Shown piece after piece: positions 1 through 10,022 of a DNA stretch of 64,000 nucleotides. A program made the position numbers and the translations under genes. The stretch covers positions 25,565,886 through 25,629,885 of the forward strand of contig CM053800.1 of the NCBI GenBank assembly GCA_028671895.1, given 5' to 3'. Below the pieces are notes generated by a model, which worked only from the letters and a program-made list of their open reading frames with translations, was not told the origin of the DNA and ran no database searches. The first letter of the stretch is position 1, and each line of letters opens with the position of its first letter. This DNA comes from Oenanthe sinensis (Eukaryota; Streptophyta; Magnoliopsida; Apiales; Apiaceae).

Positions 1-440
1 CCCAAACAGTTTTGGATCCTTTTCTACTAACTTTAGGAGAAACAGGCTTAACAATTTTCACCTTTGGTTTACCTGTCTCTTTTGTTGCTCTAGACTCTGT
101 TGGAGTATTAACAGTGTCATACCAACTTTTATCAATAGAAGATTTTAGCTCATAAAAATTGTAATACAACTCATGATAGTCCCTACACATATAAATAGAA
201 TGAAATATGCTACCACAGTGATAACAAGGTTTCTGTGGTATGTAGTGACTTTTCAGAGTCTGAGAAGGGCTAGACTCTGATTTCATCTCAATTTTTGTTT
301 TACAATCTATAGCTAATTGGTTGTGGTTGCCACATCTATAACACTTCTTTCTAGGAGCATTGGGATCTTTTTGATAATTATTAGCCTTATTAATGCCTTC
401 CTTACCATTCCTATTTCTCCTAGTTTTGTAGACTCTGATA
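1..440 (-). pseudogene. gag: Gag C-terminal continuation in shifted frame, with two further zinc knuckles
   Basis: Reading the minus strand in the frame one base back from the main gag ORF gives a second open stretch to the window edge. It contains CYRCGNHNQLAIDC (plus 302-343) and CYHCGSIFHSIYMC (plus 185-226). The second is a complete CX2CX4HX4C knuckle. The first has Gln where the zinc-binding His should be. The frames must join near 425-445, around an AAAAC run, by a one-base change. The sequence continues outside the window, presumably to protease. Confidence 0.65.
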
Positions 441-2280
441 AGTTCTCTAGCCTTTCTTTCAACATAGACTTAGACAAGTACCCAATGTTTATATTTTTCT
501 TAGAGTTATTTGCTCCTGTTTCATCTGTCTTTTTGTCAATAACAAGGGGACTATTGACAGATGAGTTTGTGGTTTCAGTTTTTTCTTTAGGGATCACAAA
601 CTTAACAGGAACAAATGTACTTTTGTCTTTAGTCTTATTAAATTTGCTAGCTTCTTCATTGTTATCATTCTCAACAATAGGTCTTTTGTCTTGACTCTTG
701 TCATAACCTAGACCAGCAGTTTGACACACGTTTTGATTATAGAGAATTTCTTGAACTTTTCTTCCAGAGTGTGTCCAAACTTTAAACTTAAGCCTTTCTT
801 CTTCTAGTTCTTTCCTAACATAGTTATAGGCTTTCAAAATTTCAGTGTAGTTATGACTATATTTCTCAGAATCCTTTTTGTATTGTTCCATTAATAATAA
901 CTCAGACTCTAAATGACCATTCCTTTTAGTTAAGGTTAAATTTTCTTCTCTCAACCTTTCACTTTCACTAGTGAGAGACCTACATGTTGTCATTATTTTA
1001 TTAACCTCACTTTTCACAATCTCTATGCCATCAGAGTCTAAATTAATTAAGGATTCAGGAGTAAAGATTGATAACTGAGTTTTAGGAGATGAGGGTTCTT
1101 TGGGAGACTGTGATTTTCTTGAGGAGGATGCCATCAGTGCTAGATTTTCATAATCAATTTCATCCTCTGAGCTTGAGTCTGCCCAATCCTTTCCTGTTGA
1201 TAGAAGTGCTTTTCCTTTTCCTTGACTTTTTGACTTTCTGCATTCACTGGCAAAGTGCCCCAATATTCCACAGTTGAAACATTTGACCTTTGCTTTGTCA
1301 AGTTTGATTATTGTACTCTTGCTCTTCTCAACCTTCTCATATTCCTTCTTGAATGATGGCCTTTTGCTAAATTTGCCAGTTCTTTTGTTGAATTTCATTC
1401 TTTTGAAATTTCTAGCAAACATAGCCATCATTTGACTTAGTTCAAACTCTTCATCAGAATCAGAGTCTGTGTCAGTAGACTCTGACTCCACAGCAGCTTT
1501 ACCCTTCTTTCTTGAATCCTTGATTCTTGCTTCTGTGGGTTGTTCCTGTTGTTCTTTCTCAGACTCCATCAAGAGTGCCACAGATTTTGTCTTTACAGAC
1601 TTCTTATTCTTTCTCTGTTGCAACTCCAAATCATATGTCTTGAGTCTGCCATACATTTCTTCTAGAGTTAGTTCATCCAAATCTGTAGCTTCCCTTATGG
1701 CTGTAGTCTTATTGTCCCACTCTTCAGGAAGTGCTCTCAGAAACTTGGTGTTTGTATCTTCAGAATCATAAACCTTACCAAGCATAGCCATTTCATTCAA
1801 GAGTTTTGTAAACCTATCATACATCTCAGAGATAGATTCTCTAGATTTTGCTTCAAAGTACTCATACTCTTGAATTGGCAAGGACCTAGCGTTCTTCTTG
1901 ACATCTTTAGTCCCTTGACAGTGCACCTCAAGTTTTGTCCACATCTCCTTAGCAGTCTTGCATGATATGACACAGTTAGTTAGAACAGAATCCAAACTGT
2001 TAAAGAGAATGTTCTTTACTTTTTCCTCCTTAAGGACATTTTCCTTGTCCTCTTTTGTCCATTCAGCCTTTGGTTTCTCAACGAGGTGTTCTTCAGTTAT
2101 TTTGCTTTCCTCGTTGATTTGAGGCACAGTTTTTAAGGGCACAAAGGGTCCTTCATTAATCCTGTCAAGATAGTCAGGGTCTGTTGCTTCCAGATGGTGC
2201 AGCATCTTAACCTTCCAGTGGGTGAACTCGTTTCTCTTAAGCATAGGAATCTTAGAATTGCCATCTTTGTTTACAGACAT
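313..2280 (-). CDS. gag: Copia Gag (nucleocapsid) with frameshifted C terminus
   Basis: Gag forms the virus-like particle that packages retrotransposon RNA. Residues 1-230 match the plant copia Gag core (MSVNKDG start; an EYFEAKSRESISEMYDRF-type helix region). An acidic Ser/Asp/Glu stretch lies at about 265-280 and a CX2CX4HX4C zinc knuckle at 334-347 (C334, C337, H342, C347). A long coiled coil follows, then a GLGYD motif. The start lies just downstream of the PBS and leader and is the only good ATG. The last approx 38 residues of this frame are out of phase with the conserved downstream knuckles, so the product ends in an unrelated tail. Single-ORF gag-pol is usual in copia, so this copy looks mutated. 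Confidence 0.85.
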   Translation of the reverse strand: MSVNKDGNSKIPMLKRNEFTHWKVKMLHHLEATDPDYLDRINEGPFVPLKTVPQINEESKITEEHLVEKPKAEWTKEDKENVLKEEKVKNILFNSLDSVLTNCVISCKTAKEMWTKLEVHCQGTKDVKKNARSLPIQEYEYFEAKSRESISEMYDRFTKLLNEMAMLGKVYDSEDTNTKFLRALPEEWDNKTTAIREATDLDELTLEEMYGRLKTYDLELQQRKNKKSVKTKSVALLMESEKEQQEQPTEARIKDSRKKGKAAVESESTDTDSDSDEEFELSQMMAMFARNFKRMKFNKRTGKFSKRPSFKKEYEKVEKSKSTIIKLDKAKVKCFNCGILGHFASECRKSKSQGKGKALLSTGKDWADSSSEDEIDYENLALMASSSRKSQSPKEPSSPKTQLSIFTPESLINLDSDGIEIVKSEVNKIMTTCRSLTSESERLREENLTLTKRNGHLESELLLMEQYKKDSEKYSHNYTEILKAYNYVRKELEEERLKFKVWTHSGRKVQEILYNQNVCQTAGLGYDKSQDKRPIVENDNNEEASKFNKTKDKSTFVPVKFVIPKEKTETTNSSVNSPLVIDKKTDETGANNSKKNINIGYLSKSMLKERLENLSESTKLGEIGMVRKALIRLIIIKKIPMLLERSVIDVATTTN

Positions 2281-2303
2281 CTTTGATCGATTTTAAATGT
2301 TAG

Positions 2304-2315
2304 GCTCTGATACCA
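2304..2315 (-). promoter_or_regulatory. Primer binding site (tRNA-iMet)
   Basis: The minus strand reads TGGTATCAGAGC, complementary to the 3' end of plant initiator-Met tRNA. It starts 2 nt from the LTR end and fixes element orientation and the LTR boundary. Confidence 0.92.
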
Positions 2316-2597
2316 ATTGTTTTCCCAGTCGTACAAGTAGAAGGGGGGGTTGAATACTTGTATGTCTTTTATGCCTGATTTAAAATCAAATTAAGAACAA
2401 ACTCAAACACAAAAAATATGAATAAGTACTGTTTTGTATTATTAATTTATGAATACAAAACTCTCCTAGGGTGTACACAAACCCTAGCAGCTTCTCTGTG
2501 TTTATCACAGCAACTCTCTCTATCTCTATGCTCTCACAAAATTTCACGCAGACAATTATGCTTCGACTTCCACACCTTTACAATTAGGTTACATAGA

Positions 2598-2609
2598 GTT
2601 TATATAGAG
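2598..2609 (-). promoter_or_regulatory. Putative LTR TATA box
   Basis: The minus strand reads CTCTATATAAAC, roughly in the middle to 3' part of the LTR, where a copia U3/R promoter is expected. The sequence match is the only support. Confidence 0.4.
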
Positions 2610-2790
2610 AGCTGCCTATCAACTAATAACAGAAAGAAGAATTATAATAGGAATAAAATTCCTAATTATTAGTTGACAGTTTCCTTCTAGAATTCTCTTT
2701 CTTTCCCATAGCATATCTGCAATATATTTATCTTGATCTTCGTAGACTTTCTATTCCTGTGATCTTCTTCCGCATTTATCCTCAACTGTA

Positions 2791-2985
2791 TAGACTCTGA
2801 AATCTTCAGACTCTGATGATCTTCAGACTCTGATCACATGTAGACTCTGATAGATCATAGACTCTGATAGTCTATAGACTCTGATCACCTTCCAGACTCT
2901 GATCTTCATGCAGACTCTGGTTTCACTTTCTACAGAAATTCTTCTAAGTACAAGTAACATGAATGTTGACCATCTAGACTCTGAT
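2791..2985. repeat. Array of nine AGACTCTG boxes in LTR U3
   Basis: The core AGACTCTG (usually followed by AT) occurs about nine times in under 200 bp, near 2791, 2807, 2824, 2841, 2858, 2875, 2892, 2910 and 2975. Several intervals are 16-18 bp. The spacers differ, so it is an interspersed box array and not a clean minisatellite. The same core also appears in the nearby gag sequence. Confidence 0.85.
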
Positions 2986-3223
2986 TATACATTTCAGAGA
3001 CTAGAAAGACTTATTACAGATAAACTGAGCTAAACCCTGTTCTAGTATTTTGTACATCATCAAATGAATATATTCCTAACACCGAGACTCTTGGGTCTTG
3101 GGTTGTGGCTATGGTAAGACCCATTTATTTCCACTTATTTGCAGTTAGTCAATTATTGGATGTTTTTATTCTTTGACTTGGGCCTGTTTGTTTGTTAAAC
3201 AGGTCAACACCGATTTTCAGACC

Positions 3224-3757
3224 ATGACTCATCAGGCCAAGACCTTGTGTTTTTTTGAGAAGGCCCAATGAAAGGGCAAGGCCAAGGCAGATGCCAATGT
3301 GGGCAATCTAGAGAAAAAGCTGCTCGAGAAGGAGCAGGAGTTGGTGATGACCCATGCTAAGCTTCAAGAGTTGAGGGTTGATAAACAAACCCTAATAGCC
3401 AAGTATATGGAGTCGGATGAATTCCTGGCCTTCATCGATAAACACGATGACATGGTTTTTCCGGCGACATACGCCTAGGCTTGGGATAAGTGCCTTATTT
3501 TCGTCCTGGCGAAGCACCCTAACTTGTTTGATCCAGCCGACTTCCCCTGTCCTATGGGGCATCCGCTTGCTTTGACTCCTCGAGCGGTTAATTCTGGTGC
3601 CTTATCAGGACTTGGGACTACTCTGGATGAGTATGATCGTGTTTTTGATTCTACTCTCGAGGCTGATGATAATGCCTGAAAAGAGGGCGAGGAAGAAGAA
3701 GAGAAGACCGATGAGGAGAAGAAAGATGAAGATGAGCATATCGAGGATCTTCCTTAG
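3224..3757 (+). pseudogene. Degenerate plus-strand ORF, probable Tat additional ORF (aORF)
   Basis: One plus-strand frame from an ATG at 3224 reads coherently to a TAG at 3755-3757, interrupted by stops at 3269-3271, 3476-3478 and 3677-3679. It starts with a Lys/Glu-rich likely coiled coil (LEKKLLEKEQELVMT), continues with FLAFIDKHDD and HPNLFDPADFPCP segments, and ends in a highly acidic Glu/Asp/Lys tail. It lies downstream of and antisense to the Tat pol. Tat-lineage elements such as Grande carry an extra ORF in this place and polarity. That identification is inference, and its function is unknown. Confidence 0.55.
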
Positions 3758-4169
3758 TTTTCTCTTTTCCTTTTTTGTTGTACTTCTTGTATTCCTCAAA
3801 TTTCTTTCTCTATTCTTGATTTATGTACTCCTAAGACTTTTATTTATAAAAAAGCCAGTATCATTTTCTTTCTTTTCCGTGTCTTAGCATATTTGGTAAA
3901 ATATACCTTTCGAGCATAAGTAAAGAGTAGATATCCGCTTAAGTGCCAACCAGTCTAAGTTTTGTCCTTTTTCTTGTCTTAGCATATTCTGTAGAAATAT
4001 ACTCTTTGAGCATATAAAAACAATTAATTTCCAACTCAGGCTGAACGAAACACATTTATGAAATGCCACAAGGCAGAAAAATTTCATTGTATTAATAATG
4101 ACTTCAAGGCTAAAAGTGGGGACGACCCTTACAAAATGGAAATCCTACTTGGAGCTACAGGCTCTTACA
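3758..4169. other. Non-coding stretch between the antisense ORF and Tat integrase
   Basis: AT-rich sequence with no supported ORF. It contains two similar pieces, each with a TTGTCTTAGCATATT-like string (one near 3880 and one near 3970), which suggests a small local duplication. It is probably the 3' non-coding part of the Tat element. Confidence 0.4.
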
Positions 4170-5454
4170 TCCTAGTGGTTTCATCGAACCTTATTTCTAC
4201 TTAGTTCCTCATAAATATAGGAATTCATAATGAATCCTTCAAGTATAGTAAACCCTTAGGTTTGAGGCATGCCAAGTTCTAAGCACTTCAATGCCTTCCA
4301 AAGTTTTAAGAATGTATGATCCTCCTCCCTTAACTTGCTTTATCTTGTATGGACCTTCCCAATTGGGTGCCAACTTGCCCTTGAGGCCTACTCTAGAAGG
4401 TTTAGCCTATCTGAGGACGAAGTCCCCTTGTCTGAAGAATCTTTCTTTAACCCTTAGGTTGTAGTAGAAAGAAGATTTTTTTTGATATTCTATGATCTTT
4501 GCATGAGCCATGTCCCTAACTTCATCAATCAAGTCCAATGCAAGCTACATCCCTTCTTCATTTCCCTCAGGCTCAAAGGCCTTGATTCTCGGGGAAACAT
4601 ATGATATTTCGAGTAGAACCACTGCCTCAGCTCCATAAGCTAAGAAGAATGGAGTTGCGTAAGTAGTTACTTTATAAGTGGTTCTATATGCCAAGAGTAT
4701 TGGCGAAAGCTCATCCACCTAGGTGTTAGCTGATCGTTCAATCCCTTTCTTGAGTCCGTCAAGGATGATGTGATTGGCTATTTCAGTTTGCCCATTTACT
4801 TGGGATGTGTCATAGAGGTAAAGCGTAAATTAATGTCATTATCATTGCAATAATCCCTGAATTCTTCATTTTTGAATTGTGTGCCATTGTCCATCACCGA
4901 GATTCGTGGTATTCCATACCTACATATGATATTTTCCCAGAAGAATTGAGCTCTTGTTTTGTGGTTATCTTGGCCAGTGGTTACTTAGTGAAGTAATCAA
5001 TTACAATAATCATGAACTTTCTCCGTCCACTAGCCATTGGAAAGGGCCCAAGGATGTCCATCCCTCACATTGCAAAAAGGACGAGGGAGTTGATGGACGT
5101 TAACATCTAAGGAGGTTGTCTAACCACCGGTGTGTGCCTTTGGCACCTATCACATCTCTTCACATAATCCCTCGAATCTTTCAATAAGTCAAGCCAATAA
5201 AAGCCAAGACGGACAATTTTGTGAGCCAAAGTTCTGCTTCCCAAGTGTTGGTCACAAATGTCTTCGTGCACCTCTTTTAGAGTTTCGTGGGCCTCATCAG
5301 GCCTTAAACATTTCAAGTATGGAATAATAAAAGACTTTTTATAGAGAATTCCATCAACGAGAGTGTACCTTAATGCCCTCACAGTAAGTTTTCTTGCCTC
5401 CATGGCATTGTTAGGAGTCCAGCCAGATTGAAAGTGAGCTTTAATCGGATCCAT
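4170..5454 (-). pseudogene. pol: Tat integrase, broken
   Basis: Integrase inserts element cDNA into the genome. The N-terminal H2C2 zinc domain is visible at 5107-5454 (HEDICDQHLG, then CDRCQRH). The catalytic core follows: MDILGPFP carries the first Asp, VMDNGTQF the second, and NGQTE/IANHI lies further on. The C-terminal part (NWEGPYKIKQVKGGGSYILK) sits near 4260-4380. In-frame stops include a TAA at 4981-4983, right after the first catalytic Asp region, and another near 4760. It cannot yield a working enzyme. Confidence 0.8.
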
Positions 5455-5645
5455 CTAACAATTGCCCATGATTATTGGAGCTACCAACTTTGCATCTATG
5501 CTAGGAATCCTCAGGACTTGGAAGTAGACACTCTTCGGGTGTTCCTCCACTTCTGATGATGTAAACTTTAACAAATCATCGGCCTTTACATTCTCTTCCC
5601 TAGGAACATATTCCATTTAACATTCCTCAAACTGAGTCATTATAG

Positions 5646-5940
5646 CTATTTTAGGCGAAGATATTCAATCACGACTTCTTCCCTTGCCTCAAATTCCCCA
5701 TTTACCTTGGATATAACCAATTTCGAGTCTCCACAAATTTTGAGGTACTTGGCATTCAGTGACTTGGCCAAACCAAGGCTGGATATCAGAGCTTCATATT
5801 CAGCCTCATTGTTGGTTGTTGGAAAGTCTAGCTTGATAGCATATTCAATAAGGAACCCTTCAGGGCTTTGCAAAACCAGACCAGCTCCACTAGAGTTTGT
5901 TTTTGATGCTCCATCAAAATTGAGCACCCACTATTCCTTA
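5646..5940 (-). pseudogene. pol: Second (archaeal-type) RNase H domain of Tat element
   Basis: The readable frame carries NFDGAS, SGAGLVL, NNEAEYEAL and CGDSKLV, the Asp-Glu-Asp signature blocks of the additional RNase H (aRH) that Tat elements carry between the RT-linked RNase H and integrase. It degrades cut RNA in RNA-DNA hybrids during reverse transcription. It is separated from integrase by stops near 5640 and preceded by a stop just before its WVL motif. The four blocks look intact in isolation. Confidence 0.75.
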
Positions 5941-6059
5941 GGAGTTTGTTCTTTTTCTTTCTCTTGAGGTATTTCCACTATGTCCTCCTTGTCCTGCCCC
6001 CCGAATTCTTGGTCGATGGTGCATTCGACCATGAAGTCAACAAAAGTTTGAGCTTTAAT

Positions 6060-6310
6060 GGCCGTTCGAGGCTTATACTTGATGTCGAATTCTCCTAGCT
6101 CTATGGCCTATTTAATCAGTCTTCCACTAGCCTTGGGGCTATGTATGACGCTCCTTAGAGGCTGATCAGTTAGCACCTCAATTTTGTGAGCTTGAAAGTA
6201 TGGTTCTAGCTTCCTAGAGGCCATTACCAAGGCTAATGCAAACTTCTCAATCTTAGAGTAGTTTAGTTCTTCCCCATGCAAGACCTTGCTCAAATAATAA
6301 ACCGGCTTTT
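6060..6310 (-). pseudogene. pol: RT-linked RNase H of Tat element, broken
   Basis: The motif run LALVMASRKLEPYFQ, IEVLTDQPLRSV and SGRLIK is the RNase H segment that directly follows RT in Ty3/gypsy elements. Stops cut it at both ends (a TAG follows SGRLIK, and a further stop precedes the ORF). The downstream text (AIELGEFDIKYKP) continues the domain after the stop and leads into the second RNase H. Confidence 0.7.
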
Positions 6311-6511
6311 GAATCTTTTCTTCTTCTTTTATAAGGATGACACTCGGGGCTTTATCTTATACGGCCAACTACAAGTATAAGTTGTCCTCAGGACTAGGCT
6401 TGGCCAATAACGAGGCTCATCCATGTACTTCTTCAGTTCCTCAAAGGCCGCTTGGCTCTCTTCTATCCACACAAAATCTTTCACTTTCTTCAATGTCTTG
6501 GATAAGGGTAG

Positions 6512-7101
6512 TCATTTATCTCCGGATTTTGAGACAAACCTTCTCAAGGTTGCGACTCTCCCCGTCAATTTTTTAACGTCCCTTACTGTCTTTGGAGGTT
6601 CCATGTCGAGTATGGATTTAATTTTATCACGGTTAGCCTCAATCCCTCTTTTAGAGACTATCATGCCTAAGAATTTTCCAGACCCTGCACCGAAGGCGCA
6701 TTTTACAGGGTTCAACATCATCTTATGGTATCGCAGTACTTCAATGGCCTCTCTAAGGTGTTAAATGTGATCAGCCTTATGAAGGCTTTTGACTAGCATA
6801 TCATAAACTTAGACTTCCATGTTCTTTCTAATGAGATGCTTGAATATCTTATCAACCAACCTTTGGTAGGTGGCTCCTGCATTTTTTAACCCAAAGGCCA
6901 TAACAAGATAGCAAAATACACCAAAGTCAATGATGAAAGATACCTTAGCTATATCATCCTTGTGCATTTTGATTTGATTATAGTCACTAAAGACATCCAT
7001 GAAGCTTAACATCTCATGTCCTGCCGTGGCGTCTATAAGTGTATCAATCCTTAGAAGAGGGAAGCAATCATTTGGACACGCATCATTTAAATCAGTGAAA
7101 T
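6512..7101 (-). pseudogene. pol: Tat reverse transcriptase, catalytic motif destroyed
   Basis: RT copies element RNA into DNA. Conserved blocks are FTDLNDACPND, SFMDVFSDYNQI (first catalytic Asp region), FCYLVMAFGLKNAGATYQR and KCAFGAGSGKFLG. The active-site box reads stop-V-Y-D-M-L-V-K-S, so the Tyr of the YVDD box is now a stop (6809-6811) and the next Asp is Tyr. Another stop follows the RRFVSKSGDK block. The 5' side ends abruptly at the SIRE LTR at 7102. Confidence 0.8.
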
Positions 7102-8412
7102 TGTTAGGTCCAAAATCATCATAGAAGGGGGGTTGAATATGATATGATAGATTTTTTGTTTAAATACGGATTAAGTGTTTGTGTTTTAGATATATGAAAA
7201 TGACAGTAGTTGAAACACAAGATTTGGGGAAATAACAATATATTATTAAATCCCTGAGGTGCTATACTTCTAATCAAATGATTAGTTTCAATGGATTCAA
7301 TCAATATTACAACAGATATACAGTTGGGTGTTTTTAATGTCCAACTTTAATGGAGCTCCCTTCTGTATGTCTTTTGTGTTGAAGATGGATGAATAATTCC
7401 TGTCCATATTGATTTCACCCATATATATTTTGTAGTCTTTTTGGAAAAATGATTTCCAATAATGTAAGTCCTTTGTTGCGCCTGCAAGAGTGTTAGTGGA
7501 GTGTAGGCGCCACAAATTTGTTTGCTACACCTTAGAATGTTTGTTACGTCTCTATCTTCAAGTTAGTTGTGCCTATACAGTAGTTACCTTGTATAGGCGC
7601 CACTAAAGACTTAGAAATAATCACACAAGTGTTTTACTGCGCCAAGTTGCTCATTTGTTGTGCCTGCACACCAGTTGTAGTGTGTAGGCGCCACTAAGCT
7701 TCCTTAGAACTTATGTTGCGCCTTCAACATTGTTTTATTGCGCCACTAATGTTTTGTTGCGCCTGCACTCTCATTTCCTTGTGCAGGTGCCACAAACCCT
7801 CTCTTTAACTTGACTTAGCTTTAATCTTGGTTTGTTGTGCCTTTACAAAATTGGTGGTGCCTCTAGAGTACTTCAAGAGTACAGGAGCCACCAAATGCAA
7901 TATTACATGCCTTAACATATTTCTTGAAGTGCTTGAAGTAATTACTACTTATTTTCACTCTTCTGGCTTGATCAACTGATTTTCTTTTGATTAACCAAGA
8001 TAATTCTTTTCTTGTTATACTGACGCTTAGTGCACTGGTCTGGTTCACAAACGACTAACACTCAATTGAATTCCCTTGACTTCTGTTCTATTTCAGCTGA
8101 TTAACTTTGGGCTGTTACATTGTTTCTGATCACTGAAACCCTTTGACATCAATACTTAAATCATTACACTGTCTTTAGTCTGAAATCTTCTTAATTCTTA
8201 TTTGTTGCTGAGGCCTGAACATTTTAATGAACTTCTCTCGCTGACATTCAGTAAGCCTTTCATCTTGAATGCTCTGCAATGATGTATATATGATTCATGT
8301 TTACATGTCCATCTGGATTCCTATGCTGCATATTAGTATTATTTATCTGTCTTTGTTTCTTGGTTAAGTTATCGTTATCACTATTACATACTACGTTTCA
8401 TTATGATTTACA
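7102..8412 (-). repeat. SIRE 3' LTR (1,311 bp)
   Basis: Plus-strand limits are TGTTAGGTCC at the left and TTTACA at the right, directly followed by a PPT. It holds about six copies of the palindromic TTGTTGCGCC..GGCGCCACAA motif between 7470 and 7890. It differs from the other two SIRE LTRs by more than 10% over the first 180 bp, so the insertion is old or the LTR is a recombinant. Confidence 0.85.
7470..7890. repeat. Dispersed palindromic hairpin motifs in SIRE 3' LTR
   Basis: Copies at about 7473-7516, 7566-7605, 7656-7698, 7712-7745, 7753-7797 and 7831-7890 share a left arm TTGTTGCGCCTGCACA and a right arm GTGTAGGCGCCACAAA, which can pair with each other. Spacers between the arms vary. 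Confidence 0.8.
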
Positions 8413-8427
8413 ATCTCCCCCTATTTG
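8413..8427 (-). other. Polypurine tract of SIRE-1
   Basis: The minus strand reads AAATAGGGGGAGAT immediately before the 3' LTR, the standard plus-strand priming tract for SIRE-type elements. It confirms that 7102-8412 is the 3' LTR. Confidence 0.85.
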
Positions 8428-8603
8428 GTTGTTAGAGTTCGACAAGCAAATCCTGTGAGAGGATAACTCAACTGATACTTACAAGAAAAAGTAAAGTGCA
8501 TAAAGACAGTAAATAATATTAATTACATACTGGATTAGATTTTACATTTCCAGATTTCTTGGAGTATAATAGAAGTTTGTTCCTCTACCCTGAACAAGTA
8601 ATT

Positions 8604-9050
8604 CTATGATCCTCTACTTCTTTGTACTGTGTCTTGCCTGTTTTTAGATCTTGTCTCGGAGTAATGCTTTCTTAACTCTTCCTCCTTCTGCTCCAACCTT
8701 ACTTTCACTAAATCTCTAGCTTTCACTTCAAGAGTATTGACTGGAAGTGGTTCTTCTAACTTCTTCAAAACTTCAGTGAGAAATGCGGTCGAGTTTGTCT
8801 TTGAGATTGACTCGAAGGCCATAGATTGTCTCTTTGAAAACACGAACACTGTTATCCTCTTTGGAAAGACCTTTACTCGGTCAGTGTCATGCATCGACTC
8901 TTCTGCCAGTTTCTCCACCAGAACATCTTCAATCATCCTCAAATCCTTTTTGTCAGACTTGATATTGGATCTCTTTACCCTTGAAAAGACTTTTCGAATA
9001 ATTTCAGAATTGTTTCTCCTCAGTTTTGATAGTTCCTTCTTCTTATCCAC
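8604..9050 (-). pseudogene. Extra ORF of SIRE-1 downstream of pol, C-terminal fragment
   Basis: A 148-codon stretch, strongly charged (Lys/Glu/Arg), with helical character and probable coiled coils (KVRLEQKEEELRKHY). It is the last piece of the region between pol and the 3' LTR, where SIRE/Maximus elements have an envelope-like ORF. I see no signal peptide or convincing membrane segment in it. A stop separates it from the next fragment upstream. Function unknown. Confidence 0.5.
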
Positions 9051-9134
9051 TCCATTCTTCTTGAATAAGAAGTATTTTATTCCATTTGCTTCCGTCTAAA
9101 TGCAAGGTTCAGAATCTCTTATAGTTTCAAGTAC

Positions 9135-9824
9135 TTATATGCCATCCTCTCTTCTTACATACACCGGGTCTTGATAATATCTGGTCATTTCCATTAGATA
9201 TCTTCCTGATGTTTTAATTGCTCTGTTCAGCCTGAATGCATAGATCAACTCAGCAGCCTTTAAATCTTCCTCTGTTCTATTTTTCTTGCTTCTGAGCCTC
9301 CCTTCTACATACTGCATGAACATTACATGGCTTGAATCCAGACATTCAACTAACAAGGTTAAGCTAGGAAGTGTTGTTGCTTTGTAGTACTTGACCACCG
9401 GAGGCTTTTCAAATACTTCGACACCGATCTCTATTATCATCTTCTCAATCAGATCTCTCAGTATCTCATTTGTTTTATGCTCACCAAATATGACTTTCCT
9501 CTTCAGCATATATAACTCAACAATATTCATCTTTTCAAAACTCTTTGTCGACAAAATCTTTGACCCCAATGATGTTGAATTTATGAACATTTTCCACCCG
9601 TACTTGGACGCACTTACTGATACTCTTGTAATCTCTTCAAATAGCATTGCATAGATTTCATGAACATCTTCAAATTTTTCCCTCGTGGTTCTGAAGAGAT
9701 CAAGGACTTCTCTGTCTTTCTTTTGAGTCAGGGTTAACTCCTTCTTCTTCAGTAGACTCCTTGCTTCATCCCAATCAGGACCAACTTTAGCTTCTATGTC
9801 CTTGACTCTATTCCTTCTTTCCAT
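9135..9824 (-). pseudogene. Extra ORF of SIRE-1, largest fragment (229 codons)
   Basis: An open stretch with charged helical sequence (SLLKKKELTLTQKKDREV; EEDLKAAELIYAFRLNRAI) and no motif I recognise. No Cys/His zinc pattern or obvious hydrophobic anchor is present. It lies in the pol-to-3' LTR interval between other fragments of the same reading. It is best seen as the middle/C-terminal part of the SIRE additional (env-like) ORF. The assignment rests on position alone. Confidence 0.5.
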
Positions 9825-10022
9825 TGCATTCTATACTCTCTTCCACTTTCTCTTCATCAATTCTTGAGCCTGAACTATGTCTTGAGTAACAACTTCGTCT
9901 ACACCAACAAGAAGACAATCATTATCAAAAGCATGTTCTTCTGCAAACTCCTCTTCAACATCTATTCATGCAGCCTTTGCAGTTTACTCTATTTCAATCT
10001 CAGTTGGAATCTCCAATGGCAC

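Larger units (their letters stand above)
1..3081 (-). mobile_element. Ty1/copia retrotransposon (SIRE-like), 5' part, truncated by window edge
   Basis: On the minus strand the order is LTR, tRNA-iMet-type PBS, leader, gag, then the start of the gag/pol junction, which runs off the left edge. The gag has a coiled-coil tail and a GLGYD motif of the type seen in SIRE-like copia elements. The lineage is inferred from those features. The 3' LTR and target duplication lie outside the window. The flank right of the LTR is the decayed Tat gypsy element, so this element inserted next to or into it. Confidence 0.85.
2318..3081 (-). repeat. 5' LTR of the leftmost copia element (764 bp)
   Basis: Read on the minus strand it begins TGTTAGGAATAT and ends GGGAAAACA, followed by a 2-nt spacer and the PBS. 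It carries a TATA-like box and an array of AGACTCTG boxes near its U3 end. The partner LTR is outside the window, so length and limits rest on the TG..CA ends and PBS position. Confidence 0.85.
3082..7101 (-). mobile_element. Decayed Ty3/gypsy element, Tat lineage (fragment)
   Basis: On the minus strand the domain order is RT, RNase H, a second separate RNase H, then integrase. That dual RNase H arrangement marks the Tat lineage. Stops and frameshifts are frequent. Upstream RT, protease and gag are absent because a SIRE LTR begins at 7102, inside the RT sequence. No LTR of this element was recognised. A degenerate ORF on the opposite strand lies downstream of integrase, as some Tat elements have. 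Confidence 0.8.

Noticed and set aside
425..450. Programmed -1 frameshift site in gag
   Set aside because: ACAAAAC is not a canonical X-XXY-YYZ heptamer, and copia elements usually have a single ORF. A random indel is simpler.
8737..9099. 120-codon plus-strand ORF
   Set aside because: Antisense shadow of the SIRE-1 extra ORF fragment at 8604-9050; no motif.
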